NCBI GenBank assembly: GCA_942492855.1
Contig: OW818647.1
Span: 4,650,001-4,714,000 of the forward strand
Direction: 5' to 3'
DNA length: 64,000 nt
DNA from: G963677485 sp942492855
GTDB lineage: Bacteria; Armatimonadota; HRBIN16
Made by a program: the position numbers and the translations under genes
Shown here: positions 50,852-60,151 of the stretch, one piece after another
Layout: every line of letters starts with the position of its first letter
Numbering within the stretch: the stretch's first letter is position 1
The notes under the pieces: generated by a model
The model's input: the letters and a program-made list of their open reading frames with translations, nothing else
Databases searched by the model: none
What the model was told of the DNA's origin: nothing

Positions 50852-52870
50852 TTAAGCGTGCCAGTCTACGTTCGTGACTTCCGTAGCATGCCGGATGATA
50901 TATTCCTTACGTGGCTCGACTTTGTCGCCCATGAGAATGTTGAATATTTCGTCTGCATCTAGTGCATCATCCATCTCAACCCTCAGCATAGTTCGAGTTG
51001 TTGGGCTCATGGTCGTGTCAAAGAGCTCTTCAGCATTCATCTCACCAAGACCTTTAAACCGCCCGACCAGCACGTTCCTCTTGCGGATACGCTTCAGTAT
51101 CTCATCACGCTGGGGTTCACTGGTGGCGTAGTAGCGCTCATCCTTACCGGCCTTAATGACGTACAGAGGCGGCTGGGCAATATAGATATGCCCCTCTTCG
51201 ATCAACGGGCGCATATACCGGAAGAAGAAGGTCATGAGTAAGGTGCGAATGTGGTCACCGTCAACATCGGCATCTGTCATGATCACGATCTTGTGATACC
51301 GAAGTTTGGTGAGGTCAAACTTACTGCCGCCTTCGGTGTTTTCCTCGGTATCATCGCCATTCGTGTGAGTGGCTATCCCCGTGCCGAGAGCCGCGATCAG
51401 TGAGCGTATGGTGTCACTCTCGAGGGCCTTATCCAGGCGGGCTTTTTCGACATTAAGTATCTTGCCACGAAGCGGCAGTATCGCCTGTGTACGACGGTCT
51501 CGCCCTTGCTTCGCGGAGCCACCTGCCGAGTCGCCCTCAACAATGAACAGTTCGCAGTTCTCCGGGTTTCGATCTGAACAGTCGGCCAGTTTACCAGGCA
51601 GCGAGGTGTTCTCTAACGCGCTCTGACGCTTAACCAGGTCAGCGGCCCGACGGGCTGCGTCACGGACTCTTTGGGCGAGCTGCGACTTGTCGATGATTCG
51701 TTTGGCAATGGCCGGATTTTCATCAAAATAGGTGCCAAGTGCCTCGCCAACCACTGAGTTGACCAGACCTTCAATTTCGCCGTTACCCAGCTTTGTTTTC
51801 GTCTGACCTTCAAACTGCGGGTTGAACAGCAGTACATTGACTACCGCGGTCAGTCCTTCGCGTACATCATCACCGCTGAAGTTAGGGTCCTTCTCTTTCA
51901 GCAGGTTGTTCTTGCGGGCGTAGTTATTGATGACACGGGTTAACGCCGTCTTCAGCCCGGAAACATGGGTGCCACCTTCGGTGGTGTGGATGTTGTTAGC
52001 AAATGAGACGATGGTGTCCTGATATCCCGCGTTATACTGGATTGAAATTTCTACTTGAGTATCTTCACGTGAACGGCTGAAATAGATCGGCTTATGCAGC
52101 GGATCCCTGTTTTCGTTCAGGTATTTGACATACTCCGAGATACCAGCCGTGTAATGGAACGTGCGCATTTCGGCGTTATTGAGTTTGTCAAGGAAGGTGA
52201 TCTTTACCTGCTTGTTCAGGAAGGCCAGCTCTCGAATACGTCGAACCAGTCGCTCTGGCTCAGGATGCAAGGCCTCAAATATCTCAGGATCGGCGTGCCA
52301 ATGGATACGGGTGCCTGTCTCTGACGATTCGCCGATGATCTGGATTTCGCCCTGAGGCACTCCCCGTTCGAAACGCATCTCATACAGTTTGCCGTTGCGT
52401 CGAACCCTGGCAATCAGCCAGTCGCTCAGTGCGTTGACGCAGCTCACTCCTACACCGTGCAGACCGCCAGATACCCGATAACCGCCACCGCCAAACTTAC
52501 TTCCTGCATGCAGACGGGTCAACGCAAGTTCAAGCCCTGTCACACCCGTTTCGGTATTGACATCGACAGGGATACCACGCCCGTTATCGGCCACTGAGAT
52601 TGAGTAATCTTCATGGAAGACCACATCAACCTGAGTGCAATATCCTGCGAGTGCCTCGTCGATACTGTTGTCTATGACCTCAAAGAAGAGCTGGTGCATA
52701 CCGCGCACCTGGGTATCGGCTACATACATACCAGGGCGACGCCTTACCGCCTCCAAACCCTCTAGCACTGTAAATTCAGCAGCGGTGTATGCTGTCTCTA
52801 CAGTGGTATTCATGTTTTCAGATTGCGGGTCTACCGATTCATCCGGGGTCTGAAGTTCGTCGTCAAGCAT
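50852..52870 (-). CDS. gyrB: DNA gyrase subunit B
   Basis: This 672-residue type IIA topoisomerase subunit has a GHKL ATPase N terminus (VIDNSIDEALAG, DNGRGIPV, GLHGVGVSCVNALS), a transducer domain, and the TOPRIM domain (ELFIVEGDSAGGSAKQGRDRRTQAILPLRGKILN; DADVDGDHIRTLL). ATG 52870 has GGAGGG 5 nt upstream; the frame is open further to 52954 without a site. gyrA is not adjacent. The length is average for gyrB without an insert, and the C terminus fits GyrB better than ParE. Confidence 0.95.
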   Translation of the reverse strand: MLDDELQTPDESVDPQSENMNTTVETAYTAAEFTVLEGLEAVRRRPGMYVADTQVRGMHQLFFEVIDNSIDEALAGYCTQVDVVFHEDYSISVADNGRGIPVDVNTETGVTGLELALTRLHAGSKFGGGGYRVSGGLHGVGVSCVNALSDWLIARVRRNGKLYEMRFERGVPQGEIQIIGESSETGTRIHWHADPEIFEALHPEPERLVRRIRELAFLNKQVKITFLDKLNNAEMRTFHYTAGISEYVKYLNENRDPLHKPIYFSRSREDTQVEISIQYNAGYQDTIVSFANNIHTTEGGTHVSGLKTALTRVINNYARKNNLLKEKDPNFSGDDVREGLTAVVNVLLFNPQFEGQTKTKLGNGEIEGLVNSVVGEALGTYFDENPAIAKRIIDKSQLAQRVRDAARRAADLVKRQSALENTSLPGKLADCSDRNPENCELFIVEGDSAGGSAKQGRDRRTQAILPLRGKILNVEKARLDKALESDTIRSLIAALGTGIATHTNGDDTEENTEGGSKFDLTKLRYHKIVIMTDADVDGDHIRTLLMTFFFRYMRPLIEEGHIYIAQPPLYVIKAGKDERYYATSEPQRDEILKRIRKRNVLVGRFKGLGEMNAEELFDTTMSPTTRTMLRVEMDDALDADEIFNILMGDKVEPRKEYIIRHATEVTNVDWHA

Positions 52871-53105
52871 GCGTTCCCTCCATGGAAACCGTCCGTCATT
52901 CCTGCGATACATTGCGTATCTATCGGAAAGTTCTATAATTTCTACCACTGCCATTTTATCATTTTTTGAGTGTATTCACCAGTCATTCCGTGCTGAACCT
53001 GTATACTTATGTATAGTTGTTTTACCGCATCGCAATGGAACGAAATGAAGGCGTTTCGTTGTATTATGTTATATAGTGCAGTCCATTTTACGAGGTGATC
53101 ACAAC

Positions 53106-53747
53106 GTGAATTTCAGAACGATTATCATGTGTGGCGTCCTGCTGACGTCACTCTGTTACCCCAGTTTTGGTGTCGCCCCCGCAGCTACTAAAACCAAGCC
53201 TGCGGCCCAGCCAAAAACACAACAAAAGACACAACCAGAACAATGGCCATCTCAGGACCCCACGGTCAGGACATCGATGTATGTCAGGCTTCTTGATATG
53301 ACGCCAGATCAGGTCAAGAAGCTCAACGCTCTCACCACCAAACATAATGCGCAGTATGCTAAAATTGGTAAAACAAAGTCAGATATCACCGCTCGCTTGA
53401 AGATGACTCGGGAACTTCGGCAGAGTTACCAGAAGTCCGTCGTGGCCCTACTCACACCTGAGCAGAAGGACCGATTCGGCAAGATATCGGCAAGCGAAGT
53501 CCGTGTAGAGATGCTCCGCCAGCAGCTTGGCCTCACTCAGGAGCAGACCGTCAGCATGGCGAAGCTGATGAAGGAAGCTGGAGACACGATCCGAAGCTTG
53601 CAATTAGCGGAATCAAAAAAAGAGATCACCGCAGACCAGCGCGCCAAGGGTTTTGCTGAGGCACGCAAGAAGTTGGATGATGGCGTGAAGGCGCTGCTCA
53701 CTCCGCAGCAGATTGAGAAAATGAACCAGGGTTTCACGAAAAAATAG
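53106..53747 (+). CDS. Secreted Spy/CpxP-like helical protein
   Basis: This 213-residue protein starts at GTG with AGGTG 8 nt upstream. A signal peptide (about residues 1-20) leads to a Lys/Gln/Pro-rich linker (TKTKPAAQPKTQQKTQPEQ in pieces). Two long helices carry the LTPxQ-type pattern (LDMTPDQVKKLNAL, VALLTPEQKDRFGK, LGLTQEQTVSMAKL, ALLTPQQIEKMNQG). The four such turns resemble Spy/CpxP chaperones, but the match is by pattern. It is divergent from gyrB. Confidence 0.55.
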   Translation: MNFRTIIMCGVLLTSLCYPSFGVAPAATKTKPAAQPKTQQKTQPEQWPSQDPTVRTSMYVRLLDMTPDQVKKLNALTTKHNAQYAKIGKTKSDITARLKMTRELRQSYQKSVVALLTPEQKDRFGKISASEVRVEMLRQQLGLTQEQTVSMAKLMKEAGDTIRSLQLAESKKEITADQRAKGFAEARKKLDDGVKALLTPQQIEKMNQGFTKK

Positions 53748-53779
53748 TAGCAACTCAGCCATCAGCGATGGGTTCCATC

Positions 53780-53958
53780 AACCTGCTAAAGCAGGTTTCG
53801 TCACCCAGGGCGATTCGCGAATCGCCCCTACATGGTCCGCTGAAGCGGACGCCTCCCGGACGCCCCCTGCGCCCGCTTGCGGGCTGCAAATAGTTTGCCA
53901 CGCGGTGAGGGAACCCCTATACGGACGCCAGTCCGTGGGGTGACTAAACCCGTGGCAA
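53780..53958. repeat. Cluster of short perfect palindromes
   Basis: Between the Spy-like gene and clpB lie several perfect inverted repeats: AACCTGC-TAAA-GCAGGTT (53780-53797), the 20-nt palindrome at 53808-53827 (centre TTCGCGAA), GTCCGC-TGAA-GCGGAC (53835-53850), GCCCGC-TT-GCGGGC (53871-53884) and ACGGAC-GCCA-GTCCGT (53921-53936). TTGCCACG (53895-53902) and CGTGGCAA (53951-53958) enclose the last. No protein-coding frame with a ribosome-binding site is seen in 53748-54156. Confidence 0.8.
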
Positions 53959-54123
53959 CGGTGACTGGTAGCCTGCGATCTACACCAATCTTGACGCGAC
54001 GGGTTCGGCTAACCGCCAGAATTGCGCGGTCTGTATATTTCTGTAGTAGTGAGCGTAATGACAGACCAACCTCGACAGTGCCATCTATGGCTGAGCAGTT
54101 ACGCTAAATTTAACGTTCGGGCA

Positions 54124-54143
54124 GGGTGCCTCGCAAGGCACCC
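54124..54143 (-). terminator. Hairpin after clpB
   Basis: GGGTGCCT-CGCA-AGGCACCC lies 14 nt past the clpB stop. No T-tract follows on the clpB strand. Confidence 0.5.
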
Positions 54144-54156
54144 AGCTTGTGATGTT

Positions 54157-56733
54157 CTAGCTGAACGTGAACTCACCGCTTGAATAATCCACTGTGAGCT
54201 TCTCACTAGTTTTCGCATCTCCTGCGATCAGCCGTTTGGCCAGCTCGTTGAGTATTTGTTTCTGAATCACCCGTTTCAGCGGTCGTGCTCCATATACCGG
54301 GTCATACCCTAGAACGGCCAGTTCGGATCGACAGGCGTCTGTCAGATGCAGCTCCATCCCTTGATCTTTCAACCGGTCGATCACCTGAGCAAGTTGGATA
54401 TCTACGATCTTTCGGATGTCAGCCGCACTCAGTTGATGGAAAATTACTATCTCGTCTACCCTGTTCAGGAACTCTGGCCGGAAGTGTGACTGAGCAATCT
54501 CCATCACTCTCCGCGACACTGTGTCTTGGTCATCCAGGCTATGCTCCGCGATGACGCTGCTGCCCAGGTTGCTGGTCATGATCAGCACACAGTTCTTGAA
54601 GTCGACTGTCCTCCCCTGCCCATCGGTCAACCTGCCGTCATCCAACACCTGCAGCAGCACGTTGAATACATCGGGATGTGCCTTCTCGATTTCGTCAAAC
54701 AGCACCACAGAGTATGGCCGTCGCCGCACCTGCTCTGTCAACTGCCCGCCTTCATCGAACCCCACGTAGCCTGGAGGGGCCCCTATCAGCCTTGCCACAG
54801 AGTGTTTTTCCATGTATTCGCTCATGTCGATGCGGATCATGGCGTGCTCATCATCGAACAGGAACTCCGCCAATGCACGCGCAAGCTCGGTCTTGCCCAC
54901 ACCGGTTGGGCCGAAGAACATGAAGCTGCCCACAGGCCGGTTTGGGTCTTGAATTCCAGCGCGAGCACGCCTTACCGAGTTGGATATCGCCTCGACAGCC
55001 TGCTCCTGACCAACCACTCGATCCGCGAGTCGTTGCTCCATCTGAAGCAGCTTCTGCATCTCGCCTTCCAGCAGGCGGCTCACAGGGATGTTGGTCCACT
55101 TGCTGATCACCTCGGCGATGTCATCAGCATCGACCTCTTCTTTGAGAAGCTTCATTCCCTGCTGCACATGAGCCAAAGCCTCTGTTTGGTCTTTTAGCTC
55201 CTTCTCGAGGTTTAGGATCACGCCATACCGCAGCTCAGCGGCTCGTTCTAGCCTGCCTTCTCGTTCGGCTGCCTGCTGCATAAGTCGGCTTTGTTCGATT
55301 TCGGTCTTGATGCGCCTGATTTCCGTGATGTACTGCTTCTCACGCTCCCAATGGGCCCGAAGTCGGCCAGATTCCTCGCGTTCATTGGCGATCATCTGCT
55401 CCAGCCGTGCGGCTCTGTCTAGACTTGACGGGTCTGTCTCTTTTCGGAGGGCCTCCCGTTCAATCTCCATCTGCAGCACGCGCCGATCGATCTCGTCGAT
55501 CTCAGTTGGCAGAGAGTCGATCTCCATACGAAGCCGAGAAGCCGCTTCGTCTATCAAGTCGATCGCCTTATCAGGCAGGAACCTGTCTGGGACATATCTG
55601 GTCGACAACATCACCGCCGCGATGATGGCGCTATCGGTGATCCTGACGCCGTGGTGTATCTCGTAGCGCTCTTTCAGTCCTCGCAGAATGGCAATGGAGC
55701 TGGCGGTGTCTGGCTCAGCCACCAATACCGGCTGGAACCGCCGTTCCAGAGCACTATCTTTTTCGATATACTTGCGGTACTCATCAAGAGTTGTGGCCCC
55801 GATGCAGTGCAGCTCCCCGCGGGCCAACATCGGCTTCAGCATGTTCGCCGCATCCATCGCACCGTCAGCTTTGCCTGCGCCCACCAGTGTGTGAATTTCG
55901 TCGATGAAGAGCACGATCTGCCCGTCGCTCTCCCGAATCTCCTTCAGCACCGCCTTCAGGCGGTCTTCGAACTCACCTCGATACTTGGCCCCTGCGACCA
56001 GAGCCCCCAAGTCAAGTTGCCACACAGTTCGGCCCTTCAACCCTTCAGGTACATCGCCAGCAACCACACGCTGCGCGAGGCCTTCGGCGATGGCCGTTTT
56101 ACCAACGCCTGGCTCGCCGATCAGGGCGGGGTTGTTTTTGGTGCGACGGCTCAACACCTGGATCACCCGCCGTATTTCCTCATCACGGCCTATCACAGGA
56201 TCGAGTTTGCCGTCTCTTGCCATCTGAGTGAGGTCACGTCCGTATTTTTCCAGTGCCTGATATTTCTCTTCAGGGTTCTGGTCGGTGACCTGCTGATTTC
56301 CGCGGATATCTTTCAAGGCCTCAGTGAGATTCTTAGCTTGGAGCCCTTCTTCCCGCATCAACTTCCCGGCGAACCCCTGCGACTCACTCAGAGCCAGTAG
56401 AAGGTGCTCCACCGATACATACTGGTCCTTCATGCCCTCGGCCTTGCTGAAGGCCGCTTCCAGCGTTTTGCGCAGCGGTTCTGTGATGGAGGAGGCTAGC
56501 TCAGTTCCTTGAACCTTAGGACGCCGATTCAACTCATCGTCAAGCTGCCGACGAATAGATGCGACATCGCCGCCTGCCTTGGCCAGCAACGGTGCCGTGA
56601 TCCCCTCTGTTTGGTTGAGTAACGCCGCCAGCAGATGCTCATTGTCGATCTGCTGGTGCCCCAGAGAACGGGCGATAGACTGTGCTTCCGCCATCGCTTC
56701 CTGGGACTTGGTTGTGAGACGATCCATGTTCAT
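54157..56733 (-). CDS. clpB: ClpB disaggregase
   Basis: This 858-residue protein has the Clp N-domain (QEAMAEAQSIARSLGHQQIDNEHLLAALL), the first AAA module (GEPGVGKTAIAEGL, LFIDEIHTLVGAG), the long coiled-coil middle domain (about 400-525), and the second module (GPTGVGKTELARAL, LFDEIEKAHPDV). The middle domain length separates it from ClpC at 34718. With DnaK it rescues aggregated protein. The start is ATG 56733 with AGGAGG 6 nt upstream. The promoter overlaps a palindrome of the HspR/HAIR type. Confidence 0.96.
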   Translation of the reverse strand: MNMDRLTTKSQEAMAEAQSIARSLGHQQIDNEHLLAALLNQTEGITAPLLAKAGGDVASIRRQLDDELNRRPKVQGTELASSITEPLRKTLEAAFSKAEGMKDQYVSVEHLLLALSESQGFAGKLMREEGLQAKNLTEALKDIRGNQQVTDQNPEEKYQALEKYGRDLTQMARDGKLDPVIGRDEEIRRVIQVLSRRTKNNPALIGEPGVGKTAIAEGLAQRVVAGDVPEGLKGRTVWQLDLGALVAGAKYRGEFEDRLKAVLKEIRESDGQIVLFIDEIHTLVGAGKADGAMDAANMLKPMLARGELHCIGATTLDEYRKYIEKDSALERRFQPVLVAEPDTASSIAILRGLKERYEIHHGVRITDSAIIAAVMLSTRYVPDRFLPDKAIDLIDEAASRLRMEIDSLPTEIDEIDRRVLQMEIEREALRKETDPSSLDRAARLEQMIANEREESGRLRAHWEREKQYITEIRRIKTEIEQSRLMQQAAEREGRLERAAELRYGVILNLEKELKDQTEALAHVQQGMKLLKEEVDADDIAEVISKWTNIPVSRLLEGEMQKLLQMEQRLADRVVGQEQAVEAISNSVRRARAGIQDPNRPVGSFMFFGPTGVGKTELARALAEFLFDDEHAMIRIDMSEYMEKHSVARLIGAPPGYVGFDEGGQLTEQVRRRPYSVVLFDEIEKAHPDVFNVLLQVLDDGRLTDGQGRTVDFKNCVLIMTSNLGSSVIAEHSLDDQDTVSRRVMEIAQSHFRPEFLNRVDEIVIFHQLSAADIRKIVDIQLAQVIDRLKDQGMELHLTDACRSELAVLGYDPVYGARPLKRVIQKQILNELAKRLIAGDAKTSEKLTVDYSSGEFTFS

Positions 56734-56772
56734 GGTATGACCTCCTGCCGTGACGAGTATATTACTACCTTA

Positions 56773-56808
56773 AGAATACTACTTGATAATAATATTGTCA
56801 AGTAGTAT
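56773..56808 (-). promoter_or_regulatory. clpB promoter overlapping a HAIR-like palindrome
   Basis: On the minus strand TTGACA (56796-56801), 17 nt and TATTCT (56773-56778) form a near-consensus promoter. ATACTACTTGA (56776-56786) and its inverted copy (56798-56808) sit around 11 nt, covering -35, spacer and the edge of -10. The core CTTGA-N11-TCAAG matches the outer bases of HspR-associated repeats (CTTGAGT-N7-ACTCAAG), known at clpB and dnaK operons. hspR is not in the window. The promoter is firm and the regulator is inferred. Confidence 0.8.
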
Positions 56809-56901
56809 GATACCGCGTGTGTTATGTATAAATACCCAACGACTGAAAAGAACGGATGGTGGTCGCACTGAAGGGTCAAAGAGGAATTAGGGGGCAGGCC
56901 T

Positions 56902-57795
56902 CTAACGACAGAGGCCCAGTTCAACGGCGCGATTCAAGGGGAGGCTTTCCAGGTAGTCCAACACAATGACTGTGCAGTTGTCCTTACCGCCATCGTCGAT
57001 GGCCATATCAACCAGCTTTTCCGCTGCTTGACAGGCCCAATTGTCCATCAGCACATTCAGTATGGCCTCATCACCCACATGGGTCGTCAGGCCATCGGAG
57101 CAAAGAACCAGCTTGTCACCAACCTGCAGAGGCACATAAAACACCTCGCCTTCGGCACCATCAACGCCGATGGCTCGGGTGATGACGTTGCGGTATGTGG
57201 CATTTTCGGCCTGTTCGCGCGTCAGCAAACCCATGCGCAGTTGGTCACCCACCAGCGAGTGGTCCTTTGTGATCTGGCTGATCACGTCTCCGCGTACATG
57301 GTAGCATCGGGAGTCTCCCACATTCACAATCCAGGCGGCATCTTCGATCAACGCTGCGGCGACCAGCGTAGAGCCCATACCGCTCAAGCCGCCGACCGTC
57401 CTAGCCATATTCAACACAGTGTCGTTGGCGATATTAACCGCACACTTCATCGCCTCGGCGGCCATCTGCTGTTGGTCAGCGTAGTAGCTGCGGGTGAATA
57501 GTTGAATCGCCTTCTCACTGGCGATCTGCCCGGCGCTGTGCCCGCCCATGCCATCGCACACCACATAGAGCGCTCCACGAGTCGCCCAGTGACGTTTGTT
57601 ATCAGGCATCGTATAGCTAAGGTTGTCTTCATTGTGTTCACGAACACGTCCGATCGCAGTCCTCATCCCTACCCTGACCCTGGGCACACAACAAGGCTCG
57701 ATACTCAGCAGACTGTTTGTCTCATCCAATTCCGGACGATACATCCGGGCAGTCGTCTCAAATGTGTTGCCTGCCTGGCTACCCTCACTCTGCAT
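56902..57795 (-). CDS. PP2C-family Ser/Thr phosphatase (Stp/PrpC-like)
   Basis: This 297-residue protein has all PP2C metal-binding motifs: IGRVREHNEDN, VCDGMGGHSAG, GMGSTLVAAAL, NVGDSRCYHV, DHSLVGDQLRMG, LCSDGLTTHV and GGKDNCTVIVLDY. It has an N-terminal extension of about 40 residues. ATG 57795 has GAGGAG 7 nt upstream and overlaps the FHA gene by 11 nt. It should remove phosphate from Ser/Thr residues of the FHA partners. The phosphatase is the last gene of the three-gene set. Confidence 0.93.
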   Translation of the reverse strand: MQSEGSQAGNTFETTARMYRPELDETNSLLSIEPCCVPRVRVGMRTAIGRVREHNEDNLSYTMPDNKRHWATRGALYVVCDGMGGHSAGQIASEKAIQLFTRSYYADQQQMAAEAMKCAVNIANDTVLNMARTVGGLSGMGSTLVAAALIEDAAWIVNVGDSRCYHVRGDVISQITKDHSLVGDQLRMGLLTREQAENATYRNVITRAIGVDGAEGEVFYVPLQVGDKLVLCSDGLTTHVGDEAILNVLMDNWACQAAEKLVDMAIDDGGKDNCTVIVLDYLESLPLNRAVELGLCR

Positions 57796-58825
57796 GGGCT
57801 GACTCCTCATCAGGCAATGGTATCAAGCTGTATACCACAGTGCCGATCTGTATCTGGTCACCCAGATTTACCTCCTGAATGGTGCCAGCAACCAACTGTT
57901 GCCCGTTAAATAGTGTGCCATTGGTGCTGCCAAGCTCTTCTACCGTGGCCTGATTATCTGTCAGCACAAGCCTCAGATGGCGTCCAGAGGCGTATGGGTC
58001 ACCCAACCGCACCTGACACTCTGGGCGTCTGCCCACAATCGCCTCGCCGGGCGGAAGTTTGATGGAGATCACTCCGTCTGCTCCACAGAACAACCAGCGG
58101 GGCGGCAGCTCTGCTTCAGGAGCACTCACCTCAGTGGGTTCTACGGGCTCAGGACGTTTCAGGTTGGGGCACACGAATTCCATCTCGGCTTGGCCGAACC
58201 GAATGGTATCGCCGTCGTATATCTGCTCCGACACGTTAGGGGTCAGCCGTCGACCGTTAAGCTTGGTGCCGTTGGTGCTGTTCAGATCGCTCAACATCGC
58301 CTGCTCTGCGGTTAGCTCGATCATCGCATGGTTACGTGAAACGCTGGGGTCAGCGATCACCACATCAGATCCCACCCGCCCGATGCTGTTCGCACCAACT
58401 TTCAAGCTAATCTTGAATCCGTTCTGCCCGGTCATCCCAGCCGGCTCATCCGGGGTGTGCTCAAAACTCTCCACAGCTCCACCGCTCAGTTCATATCCGC
58501 AGTCCAGGCAGTATCGCGCTGAGGGGTCATTAATCGTCTGGCACACAGGACAAGGTGCTGGCTCGATCACCTGGGTGCGCTGGGCCTCAGACGTGAGCAA
58601 TGTCCGCTCCGCATCGGCAGAAACAACTGGTGGGGCCACTTCGGCGGGCAGCTCAGCATCATAAGCGCTTCGAGCTGATGGCTCAGAAAGGGTGTCATAT
58701 GCCTCATCCAGTTTCGCCCGCATCGGCTTATCCCACAACGCCTTCATAGAAAGCCGCTCGTAGGATTTCTTGATCAGCTCAAGAGTGGCATCTCTGGAAA
58801 CCTCTAGAAGCTCATAGTAGTTCAT
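57785..58825 (-). CDS. J-like / zinc-ribbon / double-FHA protein
   Basis: This 346-residue cytoplasmic protein has an N-terminal J-domain-like helix set (about 1-60, NYYELLEVSRDATLELIKKSYERLS), but the HPD motif is absent (KALWDKPM stands there). A zinc ribbon follows (C92-x2-C95 ... C106-x2-C109), then FHA1 (about 140-215, IGRVGSDVVIADPSVSRNHAMIEL ... LNSTNGTKLNG) and FHA2 (about 265-335, VGRRPECQVRLGDPYASGRHLRLVL ... LGSTNGTLFNG). FHA domains bind phosphothreonine. It is linked by ATGA overlap to the vWA gene and by 11 nt to PP2C. Probably it is a scaffold in Ser/Thr phosphorylation signalling. Confidence 0.85.
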   Translation of the reverse strand: MNYYELLEVSRDATLELIKKSYERLSMKALWDKPMRAKLDEAYDTLSEPSARSAYDAELPAEVAPPVVSADAERTLLTSEAQRTQVIEPAPCPVCQTINDPSARYCLDCGYELSGGAVESFEHTPDEPAGMTGQNGFKISLKVGANSIGRVGSDVVIADPSVSRNHAMIELTAEQAMLSDLNSTNGTKLNGRRLTPNVSEQIYDGDTIRFGQAEMEFVCPNLKRPEPVEPTEVSAPEAELPPRWLFCGADGVISIKLPPGEAIVGRRPECQVRLGDPYASGRHLRLVLTDNQATVEELGSTNGTLFNGQQLVAGTIQEVNLGDQIQIGTVVYSLIPLPDEESAHAE

Positions 58826-60135
58826 TTCGCCCCTCCACTGCTGTTTTCGCGGCGGCCACTCTCCAGCTCATACACAGCCTCCATCAAGGTCTTCTCAACC
58901 CCGCCTGAGCCCGCTTGCGTGCGCAGACCTTGAACCGCCTGTTGAAGCTGCATAGTTCGTTCTGTTTCCCCGGCTGAGCTCACCATCGCCATCGTGCGTT
59001 CGATGTCTTGCTGGGCCTGGCCGACGGTGATCTGCTGTGTCTTGAGTCCCATCATGGTGCGCTCTAGCATCTTAGCGGCATTTTGAAGATCAACTTCCGC
59101 TTTCACGCGTGGATCGACCTCCTGCTGCATCCGGGAGACATCGCGTGTGAACTCCATGACCGCGTTGGCCTGCAGGCTCTGCGGACTCATATCACCCGGA
59201 TTCTGAAAGAGTGCTTCTACCGTGGCGATCCGGAACTTGCCAGCCGGACGCATCACGTGCTCCATATCGAGCAACAGGTTGACAGACTGCCCAGATTCTA
59301 CGTCTCCCAAATTGACCGTGAAGCTTCGGGTATTGATGTCAATTCCAGGCGCTGGCTGCTGCCGCAGCTTCGTGAAGCGGCTCAGGCTCACTTTCACTTG
59401 GAGATTCTGCATCGCCACAGACATTGCGGATTGCACTTCGCGCCGAAAGACCTCAGGAATCTGCTCCGCACGCTCAATGTATGCATACGTGCCGGTGCTC
59501 CTTCGAGCCACTCCCGCCAAGAGCTCTTCATTGAAGTCTGGGCCAAAACCGAGAGCTGTGACTGAAATCCCCTTCTGTTTCATCGTGGCGGCTTGCTGGG
59601 TGATGGTGGCAAAATCGCGAATACCGGCGGTTGGGTCACCGTCACTCAACAGCACAACCCGGTTGACAGCCCCGTTGTCGGCAGAAAACTGGTTGGCGGC
59701 CATCACCAGCCCGTCGAACAGGTTGGTAGTGTTACCGGTGGTGATGCTGTTGACATGCTGCATCACCAAATCAGGGTTCACGACCCTGCGGGCGGCCATG
59801 ACCACGTCCACCGTCTCCGCAAAACTCACGATCGAGAGCGTGTCTTGAGGCTGCATGTTGCGCACGACATAGTCACAAGCCCGCTTAACATACTCCAAGG
59901 GTGCGCCGTCCATACTCCCGGAGCGGTCCACCAGCAGGCAGATATTCACAGCAGAGCGAACCGCCTGTCCTGCGCCGCCGACGACCTGCACCAGCAGGTG
60001 TTCACGCTCCCCATACGCACTGACGACCTGACGACCTGGCACACACACAACCGAGTGAGCTGCCACTGAGGTCGCGACCGTGCGCGACATGAGCTCAGTG
60101 CGCTCTGACATGTCGATTATTACGGTTTCATCCAC
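58822..60135 (-). CDS. von Willebrand factor A domain protein
   Basis: This 437-residue protein has a vWA domain (about 63-250) with a full MIDAS: Asp70, Ser72 and Ser74 in LLVDRSGSMDG, a Thr in TGNTTNLFDGL and an Asp in LSDGDPTAGIRD. The C-terminal half is a beta-sandwich then coiled coil (AKMLERTMMGLKTQQITVGQAQQDIERTMAMVS). There is no signal peptide, so it is cytoplasmic. GTG 60135 has GAGG 6 nt upstream. It shares ATGA with the FHA gene. vWA proteins bind a partner through Mg2+, perhaps a phosphorylated target. Confidence 0.85.
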   Translation of the reverse strand: MDETVIIDMSERTELMSRTVATSVAAHSVVCVPGRQVVSAYGEREHLLVQVVGGAGQAVRSAVNICLLVDRSGSMDGAPLEYVKRACDYVVRNMQPQDTLSIVSFAETVDVVMAARRVVNPDLVMQHVNSITTGNTTNLFDGLVMAANQFSADNGAVNRVVLLSDGDPTAGIRDFATITQQAATMKQKGISVTALGFGPDFNEELLAGVARRSTGTYAYIERAEQIPEVFRREVQSAMSVAMQNLQVKVSLSRFTKLRQQPAPGIDINTRSFTVNLGDVESGQSVNLLLDMEHVMRPAGKFRIATVEALFQNPGDMSPQSLQANAVMEFTRDVSRMQQEVDPRVKAEVDLQNAAKMLERTMMGLKTQQITVGQAQQDIERTMAMVSSAGETERTMQLQQAVQGLRTQAGSGGVEKTLMEAVYELESGRRENSSGGAK

Positions 60136-60151
60136 CTTACGCCTCGCTATT

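Noticed and set aside
54285..56400. Plus-strand open frames opposite clpB and clpC
   Set aside because: They are long only because the GC-biased reverse strand of conserved AAA+ genes lacks stops; their translations are not protein-like.
56773..56808. CIRCE element for HrcA at clpB
   Set aside because: CIRCE needs TTAGCACTC-N9-GAGTGCTAA; the palindrome here has unrelated arms.
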